In this document: positions 1-8,875 of the stretch, one piece after another
Position numbering within the stretch: the first letter of the stretch is position 1
How the letters are laid out: every line of letters starts with the position of its first letter
Assembly (NCBI GenBank): GCA_001556025.1
Contig: LSIB01000003.1
Coordinates: 1 to 64,000, forward strand
Source of the DNA: Rhizobiales bacterium CCH3-A5
GTDB taxonomy: Bacteria; Pseudomonadota; Alphaproteobacteria; Rhizobiales; Beijerinckiaceae
Reading direction: 5' to 3'
Length of the DNA stretch: 64,000 bases
Program-made: the position numbers and the translations under genes
The notes under the pieces: generated by a model
Databases searched by the model: none
Told to the model about the DNA's origin: nothing
What the model saw: the letters and a program-made list of their open reading frames with translations, nothing else

Positions 1-325
1 GGCGCCGCCCCCATCCCGGTCGCCAGCATGCCTCCGGACGGCCGCCCCTCGGGGACGAGGTGGATGGATTATAGGGGCGGTGATGAAGGGTGGGGATTAG
101 GTTTCTTGCACGTCACTGTGGGATTGCCCCCTCTAAGCCCTCGCCGTCATGGTCGGGCTTGTCCCGACCATCCACGTCTTGACCACGTCGCGGCGGTCGA
201 CAATCGTCGGGCGGCTCGCACAGCATCAGCGGCGCAAGACGTGGATGGTCGCCACAAGGGCGACCATGACGGGGAAGGGGCTGATAAGGCGGGTGACTGC
301 TTTCGACCCGTTGCGGGCGTCAGCG
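1..325. other. Gene-free left edge of the window
   Basis: I see no convincing gene here. The short open frames are low-complexity, carry no recognisable domain and run through a palindromic repeat (144-272). The stretch lies downstream of the minus-strand cupin gene. Whatever lies further left is outside the window. Confidence 0.6.
144..272. repeat. Intergenic palindromic repeat, family A (copy 1)
   Basis: Two short hairpins face each other. The left one starts CCGTCATGGTCGGGC and the right one ends GCGACCATGACGG, with the inner conserved blocks CCACGTCTTG and CAAGACGTGG. The whole unit can fold as one long stem or as two small ones. Related copies lie at 4928, 8748, 44572 and 62816, always between genes. 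Confidence 0.85.
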
Positions 326-781
326 TTAAGGATACGGCGTGCCGTCCTTATGAAGGAAGCGACCGTCCGCGTTTGCGCTCATCAGGTCTATATCGGAGCA
401 GATCGTGACGTCCTCTGGATGCCGCGAACCAATCTCAAGGTAGAGGGCATCCTTGGCAGAGCGATTGATCATGTTATGGCCATTCCCCGCTCCTTTCGGA
501 AAAGCGGCGGCGTCGCCGGCCCGGAGCACGGTCTCACCCTCATCTTCGACGAGGACGAGTTCGCCCTCCAGCACATAGACAAACTCGTCTTCGTGAGAAT
601 GCCAATGGCGTTGGCTTGACCACTCGCCCGGAGGCAAGCGCGTAACGTTCACGCCAAAATCGCTCAATCCGCCAGCATCGCCCAGCTTCTTGCGAGATCG
701 ATGCGCGGTCAGTGCAGCGAAGGGCATGGGATAGCCGACCCCGATGCACTCCGGGACCCTCTCGATGTCAACTTTTGGCAT
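326..781 (-). CDS. Cupin domain-containing protein
   Basis: A 151-residue single-domain cupin beta-barrel. The first cupin motif is visible as His59-x-His61-x4-Glu66 in RHWHSHEDEFVYVLEG, and a PKGxxxGH element with His102 forms the second motif, so metal binding is likely. I chose ATG at 781 (MPKVDIERVPE) rather than an upstream in-frame ATG at 823 because the upstream extension looks non-coding. It sits alone, downstream of and co-directional with the dehydratase gene, 86 bp away. Substrate is unknown; small cupins of this kind range from isomerases to sugar- or ligand-binding proteins. Confidence 0.8.
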   Translation of the reverse strand: MPKVDIERVPECIGVGYPMPFAALTAHRSRKKLGDAGGLSDFGVNVTRLPPGEWSSQRHWHSHEDEFVYVLEGELVLVEDEGETVLRAGDAAAFPKGAGNGHNMINRSAKDALYLEIGSRHPEDVTICSDIDLMSANADGRFLHKDGTPYP

Positions 782-867
782 CTCTGCGCCTCCAGAGCGG
801 CAAGTGCTGCGACGATAATGCAATCATCGTCCGGAACCGACCCATAGCGGCCCAACCGCAGCCTCCG

Positions 868-1836
868 CTACACCCCGAACTCCGCCCGCCACGCCGTCAC
901 ATCCTCCAGCGCCACGTTCGAGCCGCAGAGCACCAGCCCAACCCGCTCGCCCGGCTGGAACATCTCCTTGCGCGCCATCGCCGCCGCCACGACGCAGGCC
1001 GCAGCCGGCTCCAGCAGCACGCGACCGTTCTGCAGCACCCAGACCAGTTCGCGTACGGCGTCCGCGTCCGGCACGACGATGATGTCTTCCAGAAACTCCC
1101 GCGCCGCCGCCATGGTGCGCTCGGTGGCGAAGGGCGCGCCGAGCGTGCGCGCGATCGAGATCGGGCGGATGGCGACCGGCTTCCCTTCGACCAGCGCCTG
1201 CGTCATCGTCGTCGCGCCCTCGGTCTCCACGCCATGAATGCGCACCGCCGGATCGAGCCCCTTCAGCGCGGCCGCGACGCCGGCCGAAAACCCGCCGCCG
1301 CCGATCGAGACGAAGACATGGTCGAGCCGCCCGCTCGCGTCCGCCGCCATTTCGAGCCCGAGCGTGCCATGGCCGGCGATGATCGCGGGGTCGTCATAGG
1401 AATGGACGTTGGTCATCCCCTTGGCGGCATAAGCGTCGGCTTTTGCGAAGGCCTCGATCGAATCCTCGCAGAGCTCGACCTCGCCGCCGAGGCTCTTGGT
1501 CAGGTCGATGTTGAACGGTGCTGCGTTCTTCGGCATCAGCACCAGCGCGCGCGTGCCCATCGCCTTGGCGACGAGCGAGACCGCGATGGCGTGGTTGCCG
1601 CCCGAGACGGTGACGACGCCGCGCTTGAGGTCCGCCTCGCTCAGGCGCATCAGCTTGTTGAAGCAGCCGCGGACTTTGAAGGAGCCCGCGAGCTGCAGCG
1701 CCTCGACCTTGACCATGGTCTCGACGCCGAGCCGGGCCGAGAGCCCGGCGCTGTGATAGGTCGGCGTCCGCCTGACCTTGCCGGAGATGCGCGTAGCGGC
1801 GGCCTGGATGTCGGCAAGGGTCACGTCGAACGTCAT
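868..1836 (-). CDS. PLP-dependent threonine/serine dehydratase family protein (EutB-like)
   Basis: A 322-residue fold-type II PLP enzyme of the threonine dehydratase family, which deaminates hydroxy-amino acids to 2-oxo acids. The PLP lysine is Lys54 in GSFKVRG. The phosphate- and substrate-binding loops SGGNHA (from residue 78) and the glycine-rich SIGGGGFSAG are intact, and CGSN near the C-terminus contacts the cofactor ring. There is no C-terminal ACT domain, so it is the short catabolic form rather than biosynthetic IlvA. The start at 1836 (MTFDVTLADIQ) matches the family's usual N-terminus. EutB of hydroxyectoine degradation is a plausible subfamily, but no other eut/doe genes are nearby. 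Divergent from the ArgE-type gene. Confidence 0.8.
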   Translation of the reverse strand: MTFDVTLADIQAAATRISGKVRRTPTYHSAGLSARLGVETMVKVEALQLAGSFKVRGCFNKLMRLSEADLKRGVVTVSGGNHAIAVSLVAKAMGTRALVLMPKNAAPFNIDLTKSLGGEVELCEDSIEAFAKADAYAAKGMTNVHSYDDPAIIAGHGTLGLEMAADASGRLDHVFVSIGGGGFSAGVAAALKGLDPAVRIHGVETEGATTMTQALVEGKPVAIRPISIARTLGAPFATERTMAAAREFLEDIIVVPDADAVRELVWVLQNGRVLLEPAAACVVAAAMARKEMFQPGERVGLVLCGSNVALEDVTAWRAEFGV

Positions 1837-2005
1837 GAAGGCGGGCTTTCCGGTTGTCCTGGACTGGTTATAGGCGCTGGATCGCATGAAGGTCAGCGCG
1901 CGTCGTGCATCCCCGTCAAGCGCCTGCGGGATTGACCCCGCCGGTACGCAGACTAGCGTGCGGCACGAAACCTGCCTTCGGTTTGAGCTTTGGAGAAATG
2001 CCGTC

Positions 2006-3157
2006 GTGAACCTGTCGCCCAAGGAGATGCTCGCCAGACTGGTTTCGTTCAACACGGAATCGCAGCGCAGCAATCTCGAGCTGATCCATTTCTGCCGCGA
2101 CTACCTCGCCAGCCACGGCGTCGAAAGCATGCTGGTGCCGAGCGAGGACGGGCAGAAGAGCAATCTTTTCGCCACGATCGGCCCGAAGGTTGATGGCGGC
2201 GTCGTGCTGTCGGGCCACACCGACGTCGTGCCGGTGGCGGGCCAGGACTGGACGTCGGATCCCTGGACGCTGACCGAGCGCGACGGCAAGCTCTATGGCC
2301 GCGGCACCTGCGACATGAAGGGTTTCGACGCCATCGCCCTGGCGCTTGTCCCCGAGATGCTGAAGGCGCCGCTGAAGCGCCCGGTCCATATCGCGCTCTC
2401 CTATGACGAGGAGGTCGGCTGCTTGGGGGCGCGTATCCTCGCCAAGGCGATGACGGCGGCGGGCGTCAAACCTTCGGCCGTGATCGTTGGCGAGCCCTCG
2501 ATGATGCAGGTCGTCACCGGCCACAAGGGCGGCACCCGGATGAAGACGACCGTGCGCGGCCATGCGGTGCATTCCAGCCGCGTCGATGTCGGCGTGCCCG
2601 CCGTGATGATCGCGGGCGAGCTGATCGCCTGGCACAATCAGGTGATGGCCGAGAACAAGGCCCGCGCCAAACCCGACAACCCGTTCGAGCCGCCCTGGAC
2701 CACCTTGCATGTCGGCGTCGTTCAGGGCGGCACGGCGGTCAACATAACGGCCGAGAACTGCAGCTTCAGCCACGAGGTCCGCGTCATCCCCGGCGAGGAG
2801 GACGCCGACTATGTCGGGCGCTACCGCGCCAAGGTCGCGGAGCTGGAAGCGCAGATGAAGGCGATCGCGCCGGCCAGCGGCATCGACTGGGAGGTAACCT
2901 CCTTCACCCCGCCGCTCGGCCCGGAGGTCAACGGCGAGGCCGAGGCGCTCTCGCGCCGCCTCACCGGCGACAATGGCAGCCATGTCGTCGCCTATGGCAC
3001 CGAGGGCGGCCTGTTCCAGGCCGAGGGCTGGTCGACCGTGGTCTGCGGGCCGGGCGACATCGCGCAGGCGCACCAGCCCGACGAGTTCATCACGGTGGCG
3101 CAGCTCGACGCCGGGGCGAAGTTCGTGCGCGGCGTCATCGCCGAGCTGTCGCGCTGA
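2006..3157 (+). CDS. argE: Acetylornithine deacetylase-type M20 metallopeptidase
   Basis: A 383-residue zinc amidohydrolase of the M20/ArgE family, which in the classic case hydrolyses N-acetyl-L-ornithine to ornithine and acetate in the cytoplasm. Metal ligands and catalytic residues are present: SGHTDVVP with His71 and Asp73, GRGTCDMKGF with Asp103, and YDEEVG with Glu135/Glu136. The lid dimerisation domain occupies roughly residues 180-295. I chose GTG at 2006 because a GGAGA Shine-Dalgarno lies just upstream and the encoded length fits ArgE; an in-frame ATG at 1886 would add 40 atypical residues. With dehydratase and peptide transporter neighbours, a catabolic role on an N-acylated amino acid is as likely as arginine biosynthesis. 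Confidence 0.82.
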   Translation: MNLSPKEMLARLVSFNTESQRSNLELIHFCRDYLASHGVESMLVPSEDGQKSNLFATIGPKVDGGVVLSGHTDVVPVAGQDWTSDPWTLTERDGKLYGRGTCDMKGFDAIALALVPEMLKAPLKRPVHIALSYDEEVGCLGARILAKAMTAAGVKPSAVIVGEPSMMQVVTGHKGGTRMKTTVRGHAVHSSRVDVGVPAVMIAGELIAWHNQVMAENKARAKPDNPFEPPWTTLHVGVVQGGTAVNITAENCSFSHEVRVIPGEEDADYVGRYRAKVAELEAQMKAIAPASGIDWEVTSFTPPLGPEVNGEAEALSRRLTGDNGSHVVAYGTEGGLFQAEGWSTVVCGPGDIAQAHQPDEFITVAQLDAGAKFVRGVIAELSR

Positions 3158-3247
3158 ACGGTCGTCGATCAAAAAGTTCGATCTGGAACAAATCACGTCG
3201 TCGGCACTGGACGCCGACGCGCAAGCCTCTCTACTCTGCCGCCATCT

Positions 3248-3281
3248 CCGGTTGTCCGCGCAACGACGTCAGGACAACCGG
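3248..3281. promoter_or_regulatory. 10-bp inverted repeat upstream of the first binding-protein gene
   Basis: Perfect arms CCGGTTGTCC and GGACAACCGG are separated by 14 nt and end about 45 nt before the ATG at 3327. It could be an operator or an RNA hairpin in the leader. There is no T-run, so it is not a classical terminator for argE. Confidence 0.5.
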
Positions 3282-3326
3282 AAGCCGCTCCCGGGAGGAG
3301 TGGAACACCACCATGGGAGCTGTCGA

Positions 3327-4916
3327 ATGTCCTTCAAGACGAACTGCCTCGCCGCCGTCGCCGGCCTCGCGCTGCTCTGCGGCACAGCCCAGGCGCAGAC
3401 CCTGCGCTACGCCAATCAGGGCGAGCTGAAATCGCTCGACCCCTACACCGTCAACGAGACCACGACGCATGCCCATCTCGGCCACCCCTATGAGGGGCTG
3501 ATCCGGCGCGGCAAGAACCTCGAAATCCTGCCCGGCCTCGCCGAAAGCTGGACGATCTCGGACGACGGCAAGACCTGGCGCTTTGCGCTGCGCAAGGGCG
3601 TCAAGTTCCATGGCGGCGAGGATTTCACCGCCGACGACGTGGTGTTCTCGGCCGATCGCGCCCGCGCGCCGGGCTCCAACGTCCAGACCCGCGTGCCGAC
3701 CGGCACCAAGGTCGTCAAGATCGACGACCACACGGTCGAGTTCCAGCTCACCTCGCCGAACCCGATCCTGCATTACCAGTGGGACACCTGGTACATCCTG
3801 TCGAAGACATGGGCCGAGAAGAACAACTCGACCGCGCCGACGCCAGCGAGCGCCACGACCCCGACCTTCGCCTCGCTCAACGCCAACGGCACGGGCGCCT
3901 TCAAGGTCGAGAGCCACCAGCCCGGCGTGAAGACCGTCTTCAAGGTCAACGAGAACTGGTGGAACAAGTCGCCGGAGCACAATCTGAAGGAGATCGTCTT
4001 CACGCCGATCGCGTCCGACGCCACGCGCGTCGCGGCCCTGCTTTCTGGCGAGGTCGACGTTATCGAGCCGGTTCCGATCCAGGACATCCAGCGCGTCAAC
4101 GGCACGGGCACCGTGCAGGTCCTGACCGGGCCGGAACTGCGTACCATCTTCCTTGGCATGGATCAGGTCCGCGACGAGCTGGTCGAGTCCAGCGTCAAGG
4201 GCAAGAACCCGTTCAAGGACATCCGCGTCCGCAAGGCCTTCTATCAGGCGATCGACATCGAGACGATCAAGACCCGCGTCATGCGCGGTCTCGCGACGCC
4301 CTCTCCGCTGATGATCGCGCCGGAACTCTTCCCCCATACCGGCTTCACCCGTGCCAAGTTCGACGCGACCGAAGCCAAGAAGCTGCTGACCGACGCCGGC
4401 TATCCCGACGGCTTCACCGTCGGCATGGACTGCCCCAACGACCGTTATGTCAATGACGGGCAGATCTGCCAGGCGGTCGTCGGCATGCTGGCGCGCATCG
4501 GCGTCAAGGTGAACCTCAACGCCCAGCCCAAGGGCCAGTATTTCGCCAAGGTGCTGAAGCCCGGCGGCTACAACACCTCCTTCTATCTGCTCGGCTGGAC
4601 GCCCGGAACCAGCGACGCCCATAACGTCCTGTTCGACATCATGGGCTGCCGCGACAACCCGGCCTCCTCGCGCGGAGAGGCCAATGTCGCGGGCTACTGC
4701 AACAAGAAGGTCGACGAACTTACCGACAAGATCATCGTCGAGGCCGACAAGGCCAAGCGCGATGCCATGATCAAGGAAGCCTTCCAGATCGCGGCGGACG
4801 ATTTCGGCTACATCCCGCTGCACCAGCAGGCGCTGGCCTGGGGCGTCTCGAAGAAGGTCAAGCTGACGCAGCGCGCCGACAACGCGGTGCATTTCCAGTA
4901 CGCGGTCAAGGAGTGA
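3327..4916 (+). CDS. ABC transporter substrate-binding protein, family 5 (DppA/OppA type), paralogue 1
   Basis: A 529-residue periplasmic solute receptor for peptides or other small cationic/oligomeric solutes. A Sec signal peptide occupies about residues 1-23 (hydrophobic core LAAVAGLALLCGTA, cleavage after AQA). The mature protein has the family 5 hallmarks: SLDPYTVNE near the start, the GVKFHGGEDFTADDVVFS block, and DATRVAALLSGEVD in the second lobe. ATG 3327 is preceded by GGGAG at good spacing. It heads the first of two binding-protein/permease/permease cassettes and is clearly paralogous to the protein at 7113. Substrate cannot be read from sequence; several AA-rich pocket segments differ between the two paralogues. 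Confidence 0.9.
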   Translation: MSFKTNCLAAVAGLALLCGTAQAQTLRYANQGELKSLDPYTVNETTTHAHLGHPYEGLIRRGKNLEILPGLAESWTISDDGKTWRFALRKGVKFHGGEDFTADDVVFSADRARAPGSNVQTRVPTGTKVVKIDDHTVEFQLTSPNPILHYQWDTWYILSKTWAEKNNSTAPTPASATTPTFASLNANGTGAFKVESHQPGVKTVFKVNENWWNKSPEHNLKEIVFTPIASDATRVAALLSGEVDVIEPVPIQDIQRVNGTGTVQVLTGPELRTIFLGMDQVRDELVESSVKGKNPFKDIRVRKAFYQAIDIETIKTRVMRGLATPSPLMIAPELFPHTGFTRAKFDATEAKKLLTDAGYPDGFTVGMDCPNDRYVNDGQICQAVVGMLARIGVKVNLNAQPKGQYFAKVLKPGGYNTSFYLLGWTPGTSDAHNVLFDIMGCRDNPASSRGEANVAGYCNKKVDELTDKIIVEADKAKRDAMIKEAFQIAADDFGYIPLHQQALAWGVSKKVKLTQRADNAVHFQYAVKE

Positions 4917-4927
4917 GCGGGCTTTGG

Positions 4928-5011
4928 CGTCATTCTCGGGCTTGACCCGAGAATCTCATGACCAGAATTCACTGGTGTCGGAGATGGTCGGGTCAAGCCC
5001 GACCATGACGG
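4928..5011. repeat. Intergenic palindromic repeat, family A (copy 2)
   Basis: Two hairpins: TCTCGGGCTTGACCCGAGA (left) and GGTCGGGTCAAGCCCGACC (right), each flanked by GTCAT or ATGAC ends. The inner CCACGTCTT block of the family is missing. It separates the binding-protein gene from its permease gene inside the operon, so it may act as an RNA processing or stability element. Confidence 0.8.
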
Positions 5012-5034
5012 CTCGCTAGAACCCCAAGGCGTTC

Positions 5035-6015
5035 ATGTTCGCTTTCATCCTGCGCCGCCTGTTCCAGTCGCTCATCGTCATGCTGAGCGTGGCGCTGATC
5101 GCCTTTGCGATGTTCCGTTTCGTCGGCGATCCGGTGAACCAGATCGTCTCGATCGACACGCCGCAGGCGCAGGTCGCCGAGATCCGGCGTTCGCTGGGGC
5201 TCGACGACCCCTTCCTCGTCCAGTTCGCGCGCTATATCTGGAACGCCGCAAGGCTGGAATTCGGCGTCTCCTACCAGTTCCGCCTGCCGGTGATCTCGCT
5301 GCTCGGCGAGCGTGCGCCGGCGACGCTGGAGCTCGCTTTGATGTCGGCGCTGTTCTCGCTCGTGGTCGGCATCCCGATGGGCGTCTACACGGCGCTGAAA
5401 CGCGAGAGCTGGCTGGCGAAGGTCTTTCAGGCGGTTTCGCTGATCGGTATCAGCCTGCCGACCTTCCTGATCGGCATCCTGCTGATCTACCTGTTTTCAG
5501 TCACGCTCGGCGTGCTGCCCTCCTTCGGGCGCGGCGAGGTCGTCAAGCTCGGCTCATGGTGGACAACCGGTCTGCTGACCGTGTCCGGTCTCAAGGCGCT
5601 GGTGCTGCCCTCGATCACGCTCGGCCTGTTCCAGATGACGCTGATCATGCGGCTGGTGCGCGCCGAAATGCTGGAGGTGCTGCGCGCCGACTACATCAAG
5701 TTCGCCCGCGCGCGCGGCTTGAAGACGCGGGCCGTCCATTTCGGCCATGCGCTGAAGAACACGCTGGTGCCGGTCATCACCATCGCCGGCCTTCAGCTCG
5801 GTTCGATTATCGCCTTCGCCATCATCACCGAGACGGTATTCCAGTGGCCCGGCATGGGCCAGCTCTTCCTGCGCTCGGTCCAGAATGTCGATATCCCGAT
5901 CATGGCGGCCTATCTGATGCTGATCTCCTTCCTGTTCGTGACGATCAACCTCGCCGTCGATCTGCTTTACGCCGCCGTCGATCCGCGCCTGCGCGCCACC
6001 GTCGGCGCGCATTGA
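5035..6015 (+). CDS. ABC transporter permease, DppB/OppB type, paralogue 1
   Basis: A 326-residue inner-membrane permease with six predicted transmembrane helices. The N-terminal helix starts MFAFILRRLFQSLIVMLSV. The family signature RFVGDPV follows at residues 29-35, and the EAA loop that docks on the ATPase is visible as LRADYIKFARARGLK with HALKNTLVPVIT after it. GMGQLFLRSVQNVDIPI near the C-terminus is also typical. It pairs with the DppC-type permease 16 bp downstream. The second cassette carries a close copy at 8876. Confidence 0.92.
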   Translation: MFAFILRRLFQSLIVMLSVALIAFAMFRFVGDPVNQIVSIDTPQAQVAEIRRSLGLDDPFLVQFARYIWNAARLEFGVSYQFRLPVISLLGERAPATLELALMSALFSLVVGIPMGVYTALKRESWLAKVFQAVSLIGISLPTFLIGILLIYLFSVTLGVLPSFGRGEVVKLGSWWTTGLLTVSGLKALVLPSITLGLFQMTLIMRLVRAEMLEVLRADYIKFARARGLKTRAVHFGHALKNTLVPVITIAGLQLGSIIAFAIITETVFQWPGMGQLFLRSVQNVDIPIMAAYLMLISFLFVTINLAVDLLYAAVDPRLRATVGAH

Positions 6016-6031
6016 GCGGGGAGGGCAGGCG

Positions 6032-6976
6032 ATGACTATGATTTCCCCCAAAACCGAAAAAGCCCCCACCCGCTGGGCGCGCATCCGCGACAGCGACATC
6101 CTCGCGAGCTTTCTGAAGTCGAAGGTGACGATGATCGCCGCCCTCGTTGTCCTCATACTCTTCATCGGCGCCGCCTTCTCGCCCTGGCTCGCGCCGACGA
6201 ACCCGTTCGACCCGGCCACCGTCTTCCTCGCCGACTCGATGATCCCGCCGGCCTGGCAGCAGGGGGGTGAAGCCCGCTTCATCCTCGGAACCGACGATCA
6301 GGGCCGCGATCTCTACTCCGCGATACTCTACGGCATGCGTGTCTCGCTGATCGTCGGCCTGCTCGGCGTCGCGCTGGCGGCCTCGATCGGCATCACGCTC
6401 GGCCTGCTCGCGGGCTATCTCGGTGGCCGCGTCGACGCCATCATCATGCGCATCGCCGATGTCCAGCTCACCTTCCCGGCCATCCTGATCGCGCTTTTGA
6501 TCGACGGCGTCGTACGCGGCCTGTTCAAGACCGCCTCCCGCGAGGACACCGCGATCTATGTGCTGGTGATCTCGATCGGCCTGTCCTTCTGGGTGCAGTA
6601 TGCCCGCACCATTCGCGGCTCGACGCTGGTCGAGCGCAACAAGGACTATGTCATGGCCGCAAGGCTCGTCGGTCTGCCGGCGCCGCTGATCATGCTGCGC
6701 CATGTCCTGCCCAACGTCATCGGACCGGTGCTGGTCATCCTGACGATCAATCTGGGACTGGCCGTCATCACCGAGGCGACGCTCTCCTTCCTCGGCGTCG
6801 GCCTGCCGGCAACCCAGCCCTCGCTCGGCACGCTGATCTCGATCGGCAACCGCTATCTGTTCTCGGGCGACTGGTGGATCGTCGCCTTCCCCGGCATCAC
6901 GCTGGCGGCGCTGGTTCTGGCGGTGAACCTGCTCGGCGACTGGCTGCGCGACGCGCTCAATCCAAGGCTGCGTTGA
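6032..6976 (+). CDS. ABC transporter permease, DppC/OppC type, paralogue 1
   Basis: A 314-residue partner permease. An N-terminal cytoplasmic segment precedes the first helix (VTMIAALVVLILFIGAAFSPWLAP), then comes the typical periplasmic segment with LGTDDQGRDLYSAILYGMR. The EAA loop is NKDYVMAARLVGLPAPLIM followed by RHVLPNVIGPVLV, and the conserved FLGVGLPATQPSLG lies near the C-terminus. Ends GDWLRDALNPRLR, standard for OppC. Co-transcribed with 5035-6015. Confidence 0.92.
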   Translation: MTMISPKTEKAPTRWARIRDSDILASFLKSKVTMIAALVVLILFIGAAFSPWLAPTNPFDPATVFLADSMIPPAWQQGGEARFILGTDDQGRDLYSAILYGMRVSLIVGLLGVALAASIGITLGLLAGYLGGRVDAIIMRIADVQLTFPAILIALLIDGVVRGLFKTASREDTAIYVLVISIGLSFWVQYARTIRGSTLVERNKDYVMAARLVGLPAPLIMLRHVLPNVIGPVLVILTINLGLAVITEATLSFLGVGLPATQPSLGTLISIGNRYLFSGDWWIVAFPGITLAALVLAVNLLGDWLRDALNPRLR

Positions 6977-7112
6977 CCGGCGCAAAAATGTGCAAATGCC
7001 CGTTTCGCCATGCGGTTTGCGCGCATTAGCCCCGTGACTCGCGCGCACTCTTTCCCTAGCATCCGTCGCTTCGCCGGCTCCGTCACGGGCCGCTCTCGGG
7101 AGGCATGATCTC

Positions 7113-8714
7113 ATGAAACCGCGTTTTTTCACCCTGGCCGCCGCGCTGCTCGGCGCTTCGGTCCTGGCGCTCGGCGCGGCCGACGCCCGCCCGCTGAAAT
7201 GGGCCCGCTCGGGCGACGCGCTGACGCTCGACCCCCATGGCCAGAACGAGGGGCCGACCACCGCGCTCAACCAGCATATCTATGAGGGCCTGACCGAACG
7301 CGACCATACCGGCAAGCTCGGCCCACTGCTGGCGACGTCCTGGCGTGTCCTGCCAAACGACCCGACGACCTGGGAGTTCAAGCTCCAGTCCGGCATCAAG
7401 TTCCATGACGGCGCGTCCTTCACCGCCGACGACGTGGTGTTCTCCTATGAGCGCGCCATGCAGCCGACCTCGGACTTCAAGGGCTATCTGTCCTCGGTCG
7501 AGAAGGTCTCCAAGGTCGACGACCTGACGGTGCACATCAAGACCAAGGGTCCGAACCCGCTGCTGGTCAACAACACCGAGTCGATCCGCATCCTGAGCAA
7601 GGCCTGGGCGGAGAAGAACAACGCGACTAAGGCGCAGGACTTCAAGAACAAGGAAGAGAATTTCGCCGTCCGCAACGCCAACGGCACCGGCCCCTTCATC
7701 CTCGTCTCGCGCGAGACCGACGTGAAGACGGTGATGAAGCGCAATGACGGCTACTGGAACAAGGCCAAGGTGCCGCTCGAGGTCACCGAACTCACCTTCG
7801 TTCCGATCAAGCAGGACGCCACCCGCGTCGCCGCCCTGCTCTCGGGCGAGGTCGATTTCGTTCAGGACGTGCCGGTGCAGGATATCGCCCGCCTGAAGAG
7901 CGCGCCGAAGATGCGCGTCACCTCCGGCGCCGAGAACCGCACCATCTTCTTCGGCATGGATGTCGCCTCCGCCGATCTGAAGGGCGACGACGTGCAGGGC
8001 AAGAACCCCTTCGCCGACAAGCGCGTGCGCCAGGCCCTCAACATGGCGATCAACCGCGGCGCGATCCAGCGCGTCGTGATGCGCGGCGAATCGGTGCCGA
8101 CCGGCATCATCATGCCGCCCTTCGTCAATGGCTGGACCAAGGAGCTCGACGCCGCGCCCGCGACCGACGTCGCCAAGGCCAAGGCGCTGCTGGCGGAAGC
8201 CGGCTATCCGAACGGCTTCTCGACCACGCTGCATTGCCCCAATGACCGCTATGTCAACGACGAGGGCATCTGTCAGGCGGCTGTCGGCATGTTCGGCCAG
8301 ATCGGCGTCAAGGTGAACCTGGTCTCGCAGTCGAAGTCGATCCACTTCACGCTGATCCAGAAGAACCCGCCGGAGACCGAGTTCTTCCTCGTTGGCTGGG
8401 GCGTTCCGACCTTCGATTCCGACTACATCTTCTCTTTCATGTACCACTCCCGCACCGGCTCGCGCGGCTCCTGGAACGCCACCGGCTACAAGGACGCCGA
8501 GATCGACAGCATGATCCAGTCGCTCTCGCAGGAGATCGACATCGCCAAGCGCGATGCGACGATCGGCAAGATCTGGACGAAGCTGAAGGACGAGACGATC
8601 TACCTGCCTATCCACCATCAGGCGCTGAGCTATGCGATGAATTCGTCGCTCGACATCCCGGTCGACGTGTCGAACTCGCCGAAGCTCAAGATGGTCAGTT
8701 TCAAGGGCTCGTAG
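7113..8714 (+). CDS. ABC transporter substrate-binding protein, family 5, paralogue 2
   Basis: A 533-residue periplasmic binding protein with a Sec signal peptide (about residues 1-25, hydrophobic LAAALLGASVLALGAADA). It shares long collinear blocks with the protein at 3327: SGIKFHDGASFTADDVVFS, NGTGPF, DATRVAALLSGEVDF, and CPNDRYVNDEGICQAAVGM. The two genes probably arose by tandem duplication followed by divergence, which suggests related but distinct ligands. Preceded by CGGGAGGC as ribosome-binding site. A 136-bp gap separates it from the first cassette, so it may have its own promoter. Confidence 0.9.
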   Translation: MKPRFFTLAAALLGASVLALGAADARPLKWARSGDALTLDPHGQNEGPTTALNQHIYEGLTERDHTGKLGPLLATSWRVLPNDPTTWEFKLQSGIKFHDGASFTADDVVFSYERAMQPTSDFKGYLSSVEKVSKVDDLTVHIKTKGPNPLLVNNTESIRILSKAWAEKNNATKAQDFKNKEENFAVRNANGTGPFILVSRETDVKTVMKRNDGYWNKAKVPLEVTELTFVPIKQDATRVAALLSGEVDFVQDVPVQDIARLKSAPKMRVTSGAENRTIFFGMDVASADLKGDDVQGKNPFADKRVRQALNMAINRGAIQRVVMRGESVPTGIIMPPFVNGWTKELDAAPATDVAKAKALLAEAGYPNGFSTTLHCPNDRYVNDEGICQAAVGMFGQIGVKVNLVSQSKSIHFTLIQKNPPETEFFLVGWGVPTFDSDYIFSFMYHSRTGSRGSWNATGYKDAEIDSMIQSLSQEIDIAKRDATIGKIWTKLKDETIYLPIHHQALSYAMNSSLDIPVDVSNSPKLKMVSFKGS

Positions 8715-8747
8715 TCGCTCGCCGAACTCCTCCCGTGACCCTCAACC

Positions 8748-8842
8748 GTCATGCTCGCCCTTGTGGCGAGCATCCACGTCGTGGTCGTAGGGCGCGACGA
8801 CGCAAGACGTGGATGGTCGGGACAAGCCCGACCATGACGGCG
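8748..8842. repeat. Intergenic palindromic repeat, family A (copy 3)
   Basis: The left hairpin GCTCGCCCTTGTGGCGAGC and right hairpin GGTCGGGACAAGCCCGACC are bracketed by CCGTCAT and ATGACGG, with CCACGTCGTGG and CAAGACGTGG inside. It lies between binding protein 2 and its permease gene, the same relative position as copy 2 in the first cassette. Confidence 0.85.
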
Positions 8843-8875
8843 ATGGCAGCCGAAACCAGAAAAGAAGAGCCCTGA

